From assembly GCF_014193695.1 (NCBI RefSeq), contig NZ_JACHZR010000001.1:1091309-1155308 (forward strand): 64,000 nucleotides of DNA, written 5' to 3'. This DNA comes from Rhizobium sp. BK316. Its GTDB lineage: Bacteria > Pseudomonadota > Alphaproteobacteria > Rhizobiales > Rhizobiaceae. Under the pieces are notes generated by a model. It made no database searches, was not told where the DNA came from, and saw only the letters and a list, made by a program, of their open reading frames with translations. This document shows, one piece after another, positions 37,952 to 47,435 of the stretch (within the stretch, counting starts at the first letter, position 1; each line of letters begins with the position of its first letter). The position numbers and the translations under genes are program-made.

Positions 37952-39586
37952 TCAGAATTGCCGCAAGGTGCGCGTCAGCGCCTGAAGTTGCTTGAAGCCC
38001 TCGTAGCGCTTGGCATGAAGATCGGCGACCACATCTTGCGTCGGCTGGTAGGTTACCTCGGCCGCCGAGAGTTTCGTCATCGCCCCACGCATATCCGCAA
38101 ACAGACCTCCAGCGACGGCGCCGAGGATGGCGGCGCCCAGCAGAACGGGCTCCTCGGCCGTTGTCGCAATAACAGGCTTGCCGCTCGCGTCGGCAAGCAT
38201 CTGCCGAACGAAATCATGCTGGCCGGCACCGCCGCTGATGACGATGTTGTCGATGGTGACGCCGGCATTGGCCTGCGTGTCGATAATCTGCCTCAGGCCA
38301 TAGCCGATGCCGCAGAGACCGGCGACATAAAGCGAAACCAGGCTGTCGATATCTCTTTTCATATCAAGGCCGGCGATGACGGCACGGGCATGCGGATCGG
38401 CAAAGGGGGCACGATTGCCGAGGAATTCCGGAACGACATGAAGGCCAGCGACAAGCTTGACGGCGTCCGAGGGCCGACCCGCCTTTTGCGCAGCCATATC
38501 CGCCAGCAGCACCGGCAGGGGAACACCATTGCGCTTCGACAGCTCCCGCGCCTCGGCGGCAGCCGGATGGAAGGAAAGCAGGTGGTCGATCGCCGCACCT
38601 GCCGCGCTCTGGCCGCCTTCGTTCAACCACATGCCCGGCACCATGGCCGAATAATAGGGACCCCAGACGCCGGGCACGAAGGCGGGCTCTGATGTCGAGG
38701 TCATGGTGCAGGACGAGGTGCCGAAGACATAGCCGAGATTGGCCTGCGGGCCGTCGCCAATACCAACGGTTCCGATCCCGCCCGCATGGGCATCGATCAG
38801 GCCGGCAGCAACCGCTGTTCCCGCAGTAAGGCCAAGTTCCTCAGCTACCGCTGCAGTCAGGCCCTGACCGACCGCCGAACCTGGCTCCACGATCGTCTGG
38901 CCGATGCGGGCGAAGCCCTCGTCGGCCAGCGCACCGAGACCGATCTGGTGGAAGTAGGACGCATCCCACCGCTTCTCATGGGCAAGATAGGTCCATTTGC
39001 AGGTGACCGTGCAGGTGGAGCGCGACAGATCGCCTGTCGCCCGCCAGGTGAGGAAGTCCGCGAGATCGAAAAACTGCCAGGCGGTATCGAAGATCTGTGG
39101 GCGATTTTCCTTGAGCCACAGGACCTTCGGCGTTTCCATCTCAGGCGAGATGCGGCCGCCGACATAACGCAGCACGTCATGGCCGAGCGCGTTGATACGC
39201 TCCGCCTGAGGAACGGCGCGGTGGTCCATCCAGACGATGATGTTGCGATCCGGATCTTCGGAGGGACCGACGGGAAGCGGCCTGCCCCCCTCGCCCAGCA
39301 CGACTAGCGAGCAGGTGGCGTCGAAGCCGAGACCCGCCACGGATGCCGGATCGATGCCGCTCGCGGCAACGACCTCGCGGACAGCAGCACAGACGGCGGC
39401 CCAGATCTCCACGCTCGACTGCTCGACGATCGAGCCGGCCTCATGAAAGAGCGTGATATCCCGCTTGGCGGAGGCAAGCATCCGGCCATTGAGGTCGAAC
39501 AGGCCCGCACGGGCGCTGCCGGTACCGACATCGACGCCGATGACATGTTTGGCACCCGCTCCTGACGTGTGTGAAGTGTCGCTCAT
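37952..39586 (-). CDS. FGGY-family pentulose kinase (D-ribulokinase-like)
   Basis: A 544-residue sugar kinase phosphorylating a ketopentose such as D-ribulose. The ATPase fold starts GVDVGTGSARAGLFDLNG; the FGGY signature regions include WMDHRAVPQAERINA and GLIDAHAGGIGTVGIGDG, and a C-terminal VISGGAGQHDFVRQMLADA. Length matches the FGGY pentulose kinase group (about 540 aa). ATG 39586 is chosen over an upstream TTG at 39601. It is the last gene of the pentitol operon: the dehydrogenase upstream should make its ketose substrate. Confidence 0.9.
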   Translation of the reverse strand: MSDTSHTSGAGAKHVIGVDVGTGSARAGLFDLNGRMLASAKRDITLFHEAGSIVEQSSVEIWAAVCAAVREVVAASGIDPASVAGLGFDATCSLVVLGEGGRPLPVGPSEDPDRNIIVWMDHRAVPQAERINALGHDVLRYVGGRISPEMETPKVLWLKENRPQIFDTAWQFFDLADFLTWRATGDLSRSTCTVTCKWTYLAHEKRWDASYFHQIGLGALADEGFARIGQTIVEPGSAVGQGLTAAVAEELGLTAGTAVAAGLIDAHAGGIGTVGIGDGPQANLGYVFGTSSCTMTSTSEPAFVPGVWGPYYSAMVPGMWLNEGGQSAAGAAIDHLLSFHPAAAEARELSKRNGVPLPVLLADMAAQKAGRPSDAVKLVAGLHVVPEFLGNRAPFADPHARAVIAGLDMKRDIDSLVSLYVAGLCGIGYGLRQIIDTQANAGVTIDNIVISGGAGQHDFVRQMLADASGKPVIATTAEEPVLLGAAILGAVAGGLFADMRGAMTKLSAAEVTYQPTQDVVADLHAKRYEGFKQLQALTRTLRQF

Positions 39587-39620
39587 GATCTCTCGATTCA
39601 AATCGGCAATATCAGGTTTC

Positions 39621-39690
39621 TAGAGCATTTCCGTTTTCTTCTGATAACGGAAATGCTCTATCTCTTTGTTTTCACGCAATTCCGGAACCG
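39621..39690. repeat. rhizobial intergenic palindromic repeat
   Basis: Perfect 15-base arms, TAGAGCATTTCCGTT (39621-39635) and AACGGAAATGCTCTA (39646-39660), are followed by a CTCTTTGTTTTCACGCAATT tail. The whole is a common intergenic repeat in Rhizobium. It lies inside the pentitol operon between the dehydrogenase and the kinase genes. Confidence 0.75.
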
Positions 39691-39702
39691 AACCTGTCAA
39701 CC

Positions 39703-40431
39703 TCAGAGGTCGACGCTGTTCGGCAGGATCACCAGATCGCGAACCGTCACATTGCGCGGCCGCGACAGCATGAACAGCACGGCATCGGCCACTTCCTTGG
39801 GCTGCATCAGGCTGCCATTGGCAAGCGCCTCTTCCATCTTGGCCTTCGGCCAATCGTCGAGCAGGGCTGTGACGACCGGACCCGGCAGCACCGCGCCGAC
39901 ACGCACGCCATGCTGGGCGACCTGGCGGCGGGTGGAGTGCACGAAAGCCTGAACGGCAAATTTCGACGCCGTATAGATCGGCTCCCAGACGACGGGTACG
40001 ACACCGGCGATCGAACTCGTGAAGAGAATGTCGCCGGACTTCTGCGCGATCATGTGCGGCAGTACCGCATGGACCGAGCGGAAGGCTGCATTGATGTTGA
40101 GGTTGAGCATGCGGTCCCAGGCATCCGGATCGCCTTCAGCGACAGGGCCGCCGATATAGGCACCGGCATTGGCGTGGAAGATATCGAGACGGCCGGCCAA
40201 TTCCAGAATGCGCGGCAGCATGCCGGAGACCTGCGGGCCATCGAGAAGATCGACGACGAGCGGCAGGGCGCCCTCGCCGATCCCCTTGCAGAGCGCCTCG
40301 AGCTTGTCCTTGGCCCGATCGATCAGCACGACGGTTGCGCCTTCGGCATGAAGCGTACGGGCGCACTCCAGGCCGATACCCGACGCTGCACCTGTGATGG
40401 CGGCAACCTTGCCCTTCATGAGATCAGTCAT
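39703..40431 (-). CDS. SDR-family ribitol dehydrogenase-like protein
   Basis: A 242-residue short-chain dehydrogenase with the Rossmann motif TGAASGIG near residue 14, the NAG segment [10 protein letters not shown], and the catalytic S-Y-K set (SSIAGV, then IYTASKFAV). Its overall pattern is like ribitol 2-dehydrogenase, which oxidises ribitol to D-ribulose with NAD. ATG 40431 has AAGGAG 7 bases upstream. Position between a pentose ABC transporter and a pentulose kinase supports pentitol oxidation; xylitol or arabitol cannot be excluded. Confidence 0.87.
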   Translation of the reverse strand: MTDLMKGKVAAITGAASGIGLECARTLHAEGATVVLIDRAKDKLEALCKGIGEGALPLVVDLLDGPQVSGMLPRILELAGRLDIFHANAGAYIGGPVAEGDPDAWDRMLNLNINAAFRSVHAVLPHMIAQKSGDILFTSSIAGVVPVVWEPIYTASKFAVQAFVHSTRRQVAQHGVRVGAVLPGPVVTALLDDWPKAKMEEALANGSLMQPKEVADAVLFMLSRPRNVTVRDLVILPNSVDL

Positions 40432-40456
40432 GCGAATACTCCTTGAAAATGCGTAA

Positions 40457-41716
40457 TCAGGCGCGGCCGTGGCTGACACGGGACCTGCGGGCAAGCGAAT
40501 CGACGATGACGGCGATCGCGAGAACAGCGCCTGTGATCATGTAGCGGAGCGACGAGCTGAGATTGAGAAGCGTCAGCCCGTTGGAAATCGCCTGGATGAC
40601 GATGATGCCGAGCAGAGCGGAGTAGGCGCTGCCGCGGCCGCCGAACAGGCTAGTGCCGCCGATGACCGCCGCCGCGATTGCGTTGAGGTTCACGTCCCCC
40701 GTGCCGGCCTGCTGGCTGGAGGAGGCAAGCCGCGAAGCCGACAGAATGCCGCCGATCGTGGCAAGCGTCGAGCAGAGCACGAAGGCACTGAGGTAGATAC
40801 GGCGCACATTGATACCGGCGCGGCGTGCCGCCTCACGATTGCCGCCGACGGCAAACATCGAACGTCCCCATTTGGTGCGGGTCAGCGCATAATTCAGGAC
40901 GACGGCGATGGCGACGAAGAGACCGAACATCCACGGCACGCCACGGCCGAGATTGAGGTAATAGACGGCAAATTCGAGAGCGGCCGTCAGCACGATCGCC
41001 TTGATCGCCAGCGCGCCGATCGGCGGCGAGGAGAGGTTGGAGGCCTGACGCTGGCGACGCTTGCGCATTTCGTTGACGACAAGGGTGACACCCGGCAGCA
41101 GGGCCAGCAGATAGGAGAGCCAGTCGGGCATCACGAGGATCTGGCCGAAGCGGACGAGCGGCGAGGCATAGGGCAGATTGATGCTGCCTGTCGGCCCGAG
41201 GATATAAAGCTGCATGCCGAGAAGCGCGAGCAGGCCGGCAAGTGTGGCGACGAAACTTGGCATGCCGAGCCTGTTATAGAGCACCGCATAGAGCGAGCCG
41301 ACGACGATGCCGGCGGCAATCGCAACCAGGATCGCGAGCGGAATCGGCCAGCCCATATTGACCCAGAGCACGCCGAGGATAGCGGAGGAAAGCCCGCTCA
41401 TCGAGCCGACGGAGAGGTCGATTTCGCCGAGCATCAGCACGCAGACGATGCCGAGCGAGATGACCCCGACGGTGGCGCAGTCGAACAGCAGGTTGACGAG
41501 ATTGTTCGGCGCGAGAAATACCGGATTGAGCAGCGAAAAGACCGTCGAAATGACGATCAGGCCGACGAAAACTGGCAGCATGCCGAGATCACCCGACCGC
41601 ACGCGGTCGAAGAAGGCCTTGGTCATGCCCGTAATGTTGTCATCGTGGCGTACGCGCTCATCACTGCGGTCGAGAGCGGCCGGCTGGCGGATAGTCTCTG
41701 ACATCTTCTGGCTCAT
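40457..41716 (-). CDS. pentitol ABC transporter permease (XylH/RbsC-like)
   Basis: A 419-residue inner-membrane permease, longer than RbsC and similar in length to XylH, with about 10-12 segments. Family motifs are [14 protein letters not shown] near residue 97, [16 protein letters not shown], and [11 protein letters not shown]. Its start overlaps the ATPase stop by ATGA and the dehydrogenase follows 25 bases after its stop. It should import the pentitol with the adjacent binding protein and ATPase. Confidence 0.92.
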   Translation of the reverse strand: MSQKMSETIRQPAALDRSDERVRHDDNITGMTKAFFDRVRSGDLGMLPVFVGLIVISTVFSLLNPVFLAPNNLVNLLFDCATVGVISLGIVCVLMLGEIDLSVGSMSGLSSAILGVLWVNMGWPIPLAILVAIAAGIVVGSLYAVLYNRLGMPSFVATLAGLLALLGMQLYILGPTGSINLPYASPLVRFGQILVMPDWLSYLLALLPGVTLVVNEMRKRRQRQASNLSSPPIGALAIKAIVLTAALEFAVYYLNLGRGVPWMFGLFVAIAVVLNYALTRTKWGRSMFAVGGNREAARRAGINVRRIYLSAFVLCSTLATIGGILSASRLASSSQQAGTGDVNLNAIAAAVIGGTSLFGGRGSAYSALLGIIVIQAISNGLTLLNLSSSLRYMITGAVLAIAVIVDSLARRSRVSHGRA

Positions 41717-42534
41717 GCGGGCCTCCCGCTAGTTTCGTGGGCAGCGCCCGTCTTGCGCTCGATCCGCCGGGAGACGGCGTTTTCGGTTGCGCCGGTAATG
41801 GCGGCGACGAGTTCCTGGTTGGATGAATCGGGCGTGAAGACGCCGTTGTTGCGCCCGAGGCGCAGCACGACGATGCGGTCGGCAACGGCGCGCACGTCTT
41901 CCATATTGTGGCTGATGATGATGACGCCGAGACCGCGCTCGCGCACCCGCTCGATGAGGTTCAGCACTTCGGCGGTCTGGGCAACGCCGAGAGCTGCGGT
42001 CGGTTCGTCGAGCATGATGATCTTCGGATCGAGCAGCAGCGAGCGCGCAATGGCGACCGTCTGGCGCTGGCCGCCCGAAAGGGAGGCGATCGGCTCGCGC
42101 ACGGAGGGAATGCGGGCAGCAAGTTCTCTGAGCAGAGTCCAGGCGCGCACTTCCATGGCGACCTCGTCGAGGCCCCAAGGGGAGATTTCATGGCCGAGGA
42201 AGAGGTTGGCGACGACATCGAGATTTTCGCAGAGCGCGAGATCCTGAAAGACGGTGGCGATGCCGAGCTCCAACGCTCTGCCCGGACTATCCAGCGTGAC
42301 GTTCTGACCGCAGAATTCGATCGTTCCAGACGAGGGTTGATGCACGCCGGCCAGAACCTTGATCAATGTCGACTTGCCGGCACCATTGTCGCCGACCAAC
42401 GCCACGACCTCACCGGCCTTCACGTCCAGCTCGATATCGGTCAGCGCCGACACCGCGCCAAAATTCTTGGAAATATTGCTCAACCGGAGGATCGTCTGAC
42501 CCTTCTCCGGCATATCCTTCACATCCCTGCTCAT
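41713..42534 (-). CDS. pentitol ABC transporter ATP-binding protein
   Basis: A 273-residue ATPase with one nucleotide-binding domain: Walker A GDNGAGKST near residue 48, signature LSGGQRQ, Walker B IIMLDEPTAAL, H-loop IIISHN. Like the first transporter of the window it has one domain and not the RbsA-type pair, so it should work as a homodimer. It lies 68 bases after the binding-protein gene, with a hairpin between them. Confidence 0.92.
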   Translation of the reverse strand: MSRDVKDMPEKGQTILRLSNISKNFGAVSALTDIELDVKAGEVVALVGDNGAGKSTLIKVLAGVHQPSSGTIEFCGQNVTLDSPGRALELGIATVFQDLALCENLDVVANLFLGHEISPWGLDEVAMEVRAWTLLRELAARIPSVREPIASLSGGQRQTVAIARSLLLDPKIIMLDEPTAALGVAQTAEVLNLIERVRERGLGVIIISHNMEDVRAVADRIVVLRLGRNNGVFTPDSSNQELVAAITGATENAVSRRIERKTGAAHETSGRPA

Positions 42535-42561
42535 GGGGCAGTCCTTCTTGCCATAGGGGCA

Positions 42562-42586
42562 TCCGGCCGCAACAGGCGCGGCCGGA
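42562..42586 (-). promoter_or_regulatory. intercistronic hairpin after binding-protein gene
   Basis: TCCGGCCGC (42562-42570) and GCGGCCGGA (42578-42586) form a perfect 9-bp stem with a 7-base loop between the binding-protein stop and the ATPase start. Confidence 0.6.
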
Positions 42587-42602
42587 GCTCACTCAAGCGC
42601 GT

Positions 42603-43649
42603 TTAGTTTGTGATGCCAAGCTTCTTGCAGCCTTCGGCATATTCGCCGGTGCAGATCTGCTCGGGCGTCTGGATCTTCTTGTCGAAGATTTCGGCCTTGA
42701 TGTTCTCGGCGGTCACGACGGCGGGGATGAAGAGCTGCGACGGCGTATTGTAGAGCGTCGTCTTGGCTTCCGGCTTTTCGCCCTTGATCATCTGCACAGC
42801 AATATTGGCAGCCGCAGCAGCAACGATTTCGGATGGTTTCGAAATCGTGTTGTACTGGTCGCCGGAGATAATGAGCTGAAGGGCCGCGATCGTCGCATCA
42901 TTGCCGGTAACCGGCGGAACCGGCTTTACGCCAGCGGCCTTGAAGGCGGCAATCGCACCACCGGCCGTGCCATCATTGGCAGCAACGACACCCTTGATGT
43001 CGGCGCCAAAACGGGTGATTTGACCGGCAGCCCATTCCTGTGCCTTCGGCGGTGCCCATTCCGGCGTATCGTACTCGGCGAGCGTCTTATAGGCGGATTC
43101 CTTGAGGCCGCGATGAATACCGTCGCGGATCAGGCCGGCGGCCGCATCGGTCGGCGAGCCGTTGATTTCGAGCACACCTGCGCCATCGGCAACACCGGCA
43201 GCCTTCAAGTGCTCGACGAGCGACTTGGCAATCGCGTAGCCGATGCCTTCATTGTCGAAGGAAACGTAGTAATCAGCCGGCTTGTCCGGGATCGGTCGGT
43301 CGTAGGCGATGACCTTCACGTCCTGCGACTGGGCGATCTCGACGAGACCGGCGGCAGCGGCCGAATCGACGGGGTCGAGAACGACGACCTTGGCGCCTTG
43401 AGCGATCACCGAGTTGAACTGCTGCTGCTGAAGAGAGGCATCAGCGTTGGCGTTCTGATAGATCACGGTGCACTTCGGGCACAGCTTTTCCATCTCGGCC
43501 TTGAAGCCGGGGAAATCGTGCTGCTCATAGCGGGTGGATGCCTGGTCGGGCATCAGGAAAGCGACGGTCGCAGCTTCCTGAGCCGAGGCGGCACCGGCAA
43601 GACCCATGAAAACGGTCGCCGACGCCATAAGCAAATTGCGATAATTCAT
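42603..43649 (-). CDS. pentitol ABC transporter substrate-binding protein
   Basis: A 348-residue periplasmic protein of the type I sugar-binding family (XylF-like). The signal peptide runs to about residue 23 (GLAGAASAQ). Two cysteines near residue 55 (LCPKCTVI) and two near the C-terminus (QICTG, EGCKK) are as in XylF relatives. ATG 43649 has a GGAGGAG site. It is first of the five-gene operon. The ligand is inferred from the downstream ribitol-dehydrogenase-like and kinase genes. Confidence 0.92.
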   Translation of the reverse strand: MNYRNLLMASATVFMGLAGAASAQEAATVAFLMPDQASTRYEQHDFPGFKAEMEKLCPKCTVIYQNANADASLQQQQFNSVIAQGAKVVVLDPVDSAAAAGLVEIAQSQDVKVIAYDRPIPDKPADYYVSFDNEGIGYAIAKSLVEHLKAAGVADGAGVLEINGSPTDAAAGLIRDGIHRGLKESAYKTLAEYDTPEWAPPKAQEWAAGQITRFGADIKGVVAANDGTAGGAIAAFKAAGVKPVPPVTGNDATIAALQLIISGDQYNTISKPSEIVAAAAANIAVQMIKGEKPEAKTTLYNTPSQLFIPAVVTAENIKAEIFDKKIQTPEQICTGEYAEGCKKLGITN

Positions 43650-43827
43650 TTTCTCCTCCTTGGTGTGATTAAAAGACAGGCCCAGGCATTGCTGGAAGTC
43701 ACTACGGTTCGCCCGCTTGCCGCCGCCTTCGCCGCCATGAAAACGACGAGCAAAGCGCCCCTGCAAAAGCACAACCTTTCCGCAGCTTCTTAGAAATACC
43801 TCCCTGTGCCGACTTTTCCGGTCGGCT

Positions 43828-43862
43828 TGTATCATCGATTGTGCAAGCTTGCTCAATCGATG
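43828..43862 (-). promoter_or_regulatory. LacI-type operator inside the pentitol promoter
   Basis: A 30-bp near-perfect palindrome (43833-43862) has arms CATCGATTG and CAATCGATG around the core GCAAGCTTGC, interrupted only by a T on each side. On the minus strand TTGAGC (43851-43856) and GATACA (43828-43833) are 17 bases apart, so the operator covers a sigma-70-like promoter for the transport operon. The divergent LacI regulator is the obvious ligand. Confidence 0.75.
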
Positions 43863-43922
43863 AAGCAAGAATTGCCACTTCCGTCGATTGATGTCAAGTT
43901 ACCGTCAAACGGAGAAGACATT

Positions 43923-44948
43923 TTGAATCAGGTGAGGCAGACGAAGAGGACGACGATCTATGATCTGGCGGAGCTTGCCGGCACATCGGCGAGCGCCGTC
44001 AGCGCAGTGCTCAACGGCAACTGGAAGAAGCGCCGGATCAGTGCCCAGCTTGCCGAAAAGATCATGCGGATCGCCGAGGAACAGGGTTATGCGCTGAACA
44101 TGCAGGCGAGCCTTCTTAGGCGCGAAAAGTCCCACATTATCGGCATGATCGTGCCGAAATACGACAACCGCTATTTCGGCTCGATCGTCGAAACCTTCGA
44201 AGACATGGCGCGTGCGCGCGGCCTCTTCCCGATCATCACCTGCACGCGGCGTGACCCCCAACTGGAGGTCGAGGCGGCGCGCACTATGCTCTCCTATCAG
44301 GTCGAATGCCTGATCGCGACGGGCGCGACCGATCCCGACCGGATCACTGAAATGTGTGCGGCGGCCGGCGTGCGCAGCCTTAATCTCGACCTGCCCGGCG
44401 CCCTTGCCCCGTCGGTCATATCGGACAATTTTGCCGGCGCGCGGGAGCTGACGCGCCGTATTCTGAAAAACAGCGAGCTGAGGCTCGGGAAGATGGAGCC
44501 GTTGCTCTTCATTGGTGGGCGCGGCAGCGACCACAACACGGCCGAACGTATAAGAGGCTTTCGCGAGGCGCATGCGGATCTCGGTGTCGCCGTTCACGAG
44601 GAGAATATCCTTGCCTGCGGTTACGCGCCGGAAAAAGCCGAAAAGGCGCTGGACGAGCGTGCGCTTGGCGGCGATGCCCTGCCGAAAGGCATGTTCGTCA
44701 ACTCGACGATCTCCCTTGAAGGTGTCATGCGCTGGATCCGCCGCTCCGGCCACCTCGACGACCGCAGCCTGGTCCTCGGCTGCTTCGACTGGGATCCTTT
44801 CGTCACCCTGCTCGGCAACGGCATCGAGATGGTGCGCCAGGATGTACCGGGCATGCTGACGAAAGTGTTCGAGCTCATCGAATCCGGGGCGAACAAACCT
44901 GTCGTCATCCAGGTGCCGCCGCTCATTCCGGAAGCGCAGGAGGCTTAA
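43923..44948 (+). CDS. LacI-family transcriptional regulator
   Basis: A 341-residue repressor with an N-terminal LacI helix-turn-helix (TTIYDLAELAGTSASAVSAV, residues about 8-28, then LNGNWKKRRIS) and a periplasmic-binding-like sensor domain. Start TTG 43923 is preferred because GGAGA lies about 9 bases upstream; ATG 43860 lies inside the operator palindrome. It is divergent from the pentitol operon and likely represses it until a pentitol or ketopentose binds. Confidence 0.88.
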   Translation: MNQVRQTKRTTIYDLAELAGTSASAVSAVLNGNWKKRRISAQLAEKIMRIAEEQGYALNMQASLLRREKSHIIGMIVPKYDNRYFGSIVETFEDMARARGLFPIITCTRRDPQLEVEAARTMLSYQVECLIATGATDPDRITEMCAAAGVRSLNLDLPGALAPSVISDNFAGARELTRRILKNSELRLGKMEPLLFIGGRGSDHNTAERIRGFREAHADLGVAVHEENILACGYAPEKAEKALDERALGGDALPKGMFVNSTISLEGVMRWIRRSGHLDDRSLVLGCFDWDPFVTLLGNGIEMVRQDVPGMLTKVFELIESGANKPVVIQVPPLIPEAQEA

Positions 44949-45132
44949 ACGCTCCGCGCTGGCCCAGTCGCTTTGTCGATTCTTCGTTCTGTCGACCGGA
45001 TCACCCGGACCGTGATCATCCACCGTTTGATCGTAAGCGTCGACTTTCGCAATACCCTTGTTTTAGAGATGTTGACGCCAGGAAAATCGCCTTCTATGGG
45101 AAACCGTCGACCCATTGCGGCGGCAACAACAG

Positions 45133-45166
45133 GCGTTCGGTCATACGAGGTGACCGGACGCTTTTT
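45133..45166 (+). terminator. strong intrinsic terminator
   Basis: GCGTTCGGTCA (45133-45143) and TGACCGGACGC (45151-45161) form an 11-bp stem with one G-U pair and a 7-base loop, followed by TTTTT. It is 185 bases after the LacI stop, a long distance for that gene alone; 44949-45132 holds no convincing protein gene and may carry a 3' UTR or small RNA. Confidence 0.8.
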
Positions 45167-45181
45167 CATTTGAAAATCAAG

Positions 45182-45907
45182 CTATTTCACTGCTTCCGGG
45201 GTGAAGCGCGCATAGAGCGCGTGTCGATTTCCGGGATAGACGAAGCGAACATGCGTCACCGGCCCGGATTTGTTCCAGGTGCGTCGTTCGACGACGAGGC
45301 AGGCCGTTGCCTCGGGGATGGAAAGCATGGCGCCTTCGTCTTCATCAATACCAATGGCGAAGATCTTATGCTCGGCGGCACTCCAGGGAACCTGGCTCAG
45401 AAGCCACGGGCCGGGCGCCGTATGCTCGAACTCCTCATCCGCTGCTTCCGGCACGGTTTGAAGGTTGATCAACCTCTTTTCCAGGCAAAATGGCTTCGAT
45501 CCGGCGTAATGCGTACAGATGACTTCGATGAGGCTGGAATTTTGCTGCAGGTCCAGCATCTGGCGGTCCTGCGCCTGTGCTTTTCTGCGAACGCGCTTTG
45601 CGACCTTGTAGGAATAGGCGAGATTGAGGGACTGGACCTCTGCCTTGATATCATGGATCTCAAGCACTGCAGCCTGGGCCTGCGGTTGCATGACGAAACT
45701 GCCGGATTTCTTGCGGCGCTCGATGAGACCCGCCTTCACCAGTTGGGTCAAGGCCTTGTTCACTGTCATACGGGAACAGTCGTATTGCTTCGTCAGTTCC
45801 ACTTCGAACGGAATGCGGTAGCCTGGCGGCCATTCGCCCGAGACGATACGGCCCTCGATATCGCTAAGTATACGCTGGTGTAAGGTCGTTTCCTTGGATT
45901 CATTCAT
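45182..45907 (-). CDS. hutC: histidine utilisation repressor, GntR/HutC family
   Basis: A 241-residue regulator with a GntR winged helix (residues about 8-75; PFEVELTKQYDCSRMTVNKA) and a UTRA ligand domain (about 95-235). HutC proteins repress hut genes and are released by urocanate. It follows hutF by 57 bases on the same strand. A palindrome in the hutF-hutI gap (47394-47407) is the probable operator. A second HutC-like gene lies at 53371. Confidence 0.9.
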   Translation of the reverse strand: MNESKETTLHQRILSDIEGRIVSGEWPPGYRIPFEVELTKQYDCSRMTVNKALTQLVKAGLIERRKKSGSFVMQPQAQAAVLEIHDIKAEVQSLNLAYSYKVAKRVRRKAQAQDRQMLDLQQNSSLIEVICTHYAGSKPFCLEKRLINLQTVPEAADEEFEHTAPGPWLLSQVPWSAAEHKIFAIGIDEDEGAMLSIPEATACLVVERRTWNKSGPVTHVRFVYPGNRHALYARFTPEAVK

Positions 45908-45964
45908 CGTCGCGCTCCGGCTCTTCTCCCGCTGTACCGCCTGGGAAGCACCGAGGAAAGATCG

Positions 45965-47311
45965 TCATGCCGCCAACAGCTCGTTCATTGCGGCGATGAA
46001 GCGCCGATCGATCAGGTCGCGTCGCAGATGGCGACCGTTTTCGACCTGCTTTCGGCCGAGCGCCCAGACGCTGTCGACCGCCACACCACCGGCAAAGATC
46101 CAGTGATCGAGCAGCCGATCCTCGGAAAGGTAGGAAACGGCGCTGCTATCGAGCGATACGATGTCGGCATAGTTGCCGGCGACAAGGCCTGATGGTGCCT
46201 TCAGCGCCGCACCGCCGCCTGCAAGCGCCTGCTCGAAGAGGGCCTGGCTGGTGGAGCCACCCGTCGATGCAATGACATTGCGCGCACGCAGCGCCAGGCG
46301 CTCGGAATATTCGAGCTGGCGAAGCTCCTCAGCAACGGAAATCAGAATATTGGAATCCGAGCCAATGCCGAAGCGCCCGCCTTCCGACAGGAACAGGGGC
46401 GCGGAAAAAGTGCCATCGCCGAGATTGGCTTCAGTAATCGGGCAGAGGCCGGCAATGGCGCCGCTCTTGGCCATCCGGCGCGTTTCGTCGTCGGTCATAT
46501 GGGTTGCGTGGATCAGGCACCAGCGTTGATCGACCGGCGCGTGGTCGAGCAGCCATTGGACAGGCCTTGCGCCGGACCAGGCAAGGCAATCCTCGACCTC
46601 CTTGACCTGTTCGGCGACATGAATGTGGATCGGACCATCGCCGGCAAGCCGGATGGCAACAGACAGCTCGTCCGGCGTGACGGCGCGCAGACTGTGCGGC
46701 GCAACGCCGATCTCTGCACCATGAAGCCGGCCCGTGACCTGCCGGCAGCCATCCATCAGCCGCGCGAAACTTTCGGTGGAATTGATAAAGCGGCGCTGTC
46801 CCTCGATGGGATCTGCCCCGCCGAAGCCGGAATGGGCGTAGAGCACCGGCAGCAGCGTCAATCCAATGCCGGTTTCAACACTTGCCGCACCGATGCGTTC
46901 CGCCATTTCGGCGATATTGGCGTAAGGGCTGCCGTCCTTGTCGTGATGCAGATAGTGGAACTCGCCGACGCGGCAGAAACCGGCTTCCAGCATTTCCATG
47001 TAGAGCTTGGCGGCCACCGCCTCGACATGGTCGGGCGTCATCGACAGTGCGAACTTGTACATGACTGTGCGCCAGCTCCAGAAGCTGTCATTGGCCGGAC
47101 CGCGGACTTCGGCAAGCCCCGCCATCGCCCGCTGAAAGGCATGGCTGTGGAGGTTCGGCATTGCCGGCAGGAGAAGAGCATGGCGCTCGTCTCCGCTATC
47201 AGGCGCGACATCCGTCTCAATTGCGGCAATCTGGCCGTCTGCGAGCGTCAGGCGCACATTCTTGCGCCAGCCCTCGGCCAGCAAAGCCGTCGCTGCATGA
47301 AGTCTTGTCAT
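45965..47311 (-). CDS. hutF: formimidoylglutamate deiminase
   Basis: A 448-residue amidohydrolase that turns N-formimidoyl-glutamate into N-formyl-glutamate and ammonia. The metal site starts with MPNLHSHAFQRAMAGL, with further histidines in HIHVAEQ and LIHATH and the aspartate in GIGSDSNI. With hutG it forms the five-step route of histidine breakdown. It is divergent from hutI across 124 bases holding the operator. Confidence 0.95.
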   Translation of the reverse strand: MTRLHAATALLAEGWRKNVRLTLADGQIAAIETDVAPDSGDERHALLLPAMPNLHSHAFQRAMAGLAEVRGPANDSFWSWRTVMYKFALSMTPDHVEAVAAKLYMEMLEAGFCRVGEFHYLHHDKDGSPYANIAEMAERIGAASVETGIGLTLLPVLYAHSGFGGADPIEGQRRFINSTESFARLMDGCRQVTGRLHGAEIGVAPHSLRAVTPDELSVAIRLAGDGPIHIHVAEQVKEVEDCLAWSGARPVQWLLDHAPVDQRWCLIHATHMTDDETRRMAKSGAIAGLCPITEANLGDGTFSAPLFLSEGGRFGIGSDSNILISVAEELRQLEYSERLALRARNVIASTGGSTSQALFEQALAGGGAALKAPSGLVAGNYADIVSLDSSAVSYLSEDRLLDHWIFAGGVAVDSVWALGRKQVENGRHLRRDLIDRRFIAAMNELLAA

Positions 47312-47393
47312 GATCGCTCTCCCGTTTCATGAGTGACCCGTCCGCTTGTCTTTATGCGAAAGGCCATAAATTTCTACTTGTCACCCTTTCGAT

Positions 47394-47407
47394 TATGTAT
47401 ATACATA
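47394..47407. promoter_or_regulatory. hut operator palindrome
   Basis: TATGTATATACATA is a perfect 14-bp palindrome between hutF and hutI, 29 bases before hutI. It resembles the TGTATATACA-like sites used by HutC proteins. It is placed to control both directions. Confidence 0.7.
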
Positions 47408-47435
47408 TTCAACCATAAAGAAAGGCGTAAAGCTG

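Noticed and set aside
43806..43922. Starts of the LacI regulator at 43806 or 43860
   Set aside because: Both precede or lie inside the operator-promoter palindrome and add residues not found before the helix-turn-helix in this family.
44973..45173. 66-residue + strand frame after the LacI gene
   Set aside because: It runs through the terminator stem and into the U-run, has no ribosome site and no similarity I can recognise.
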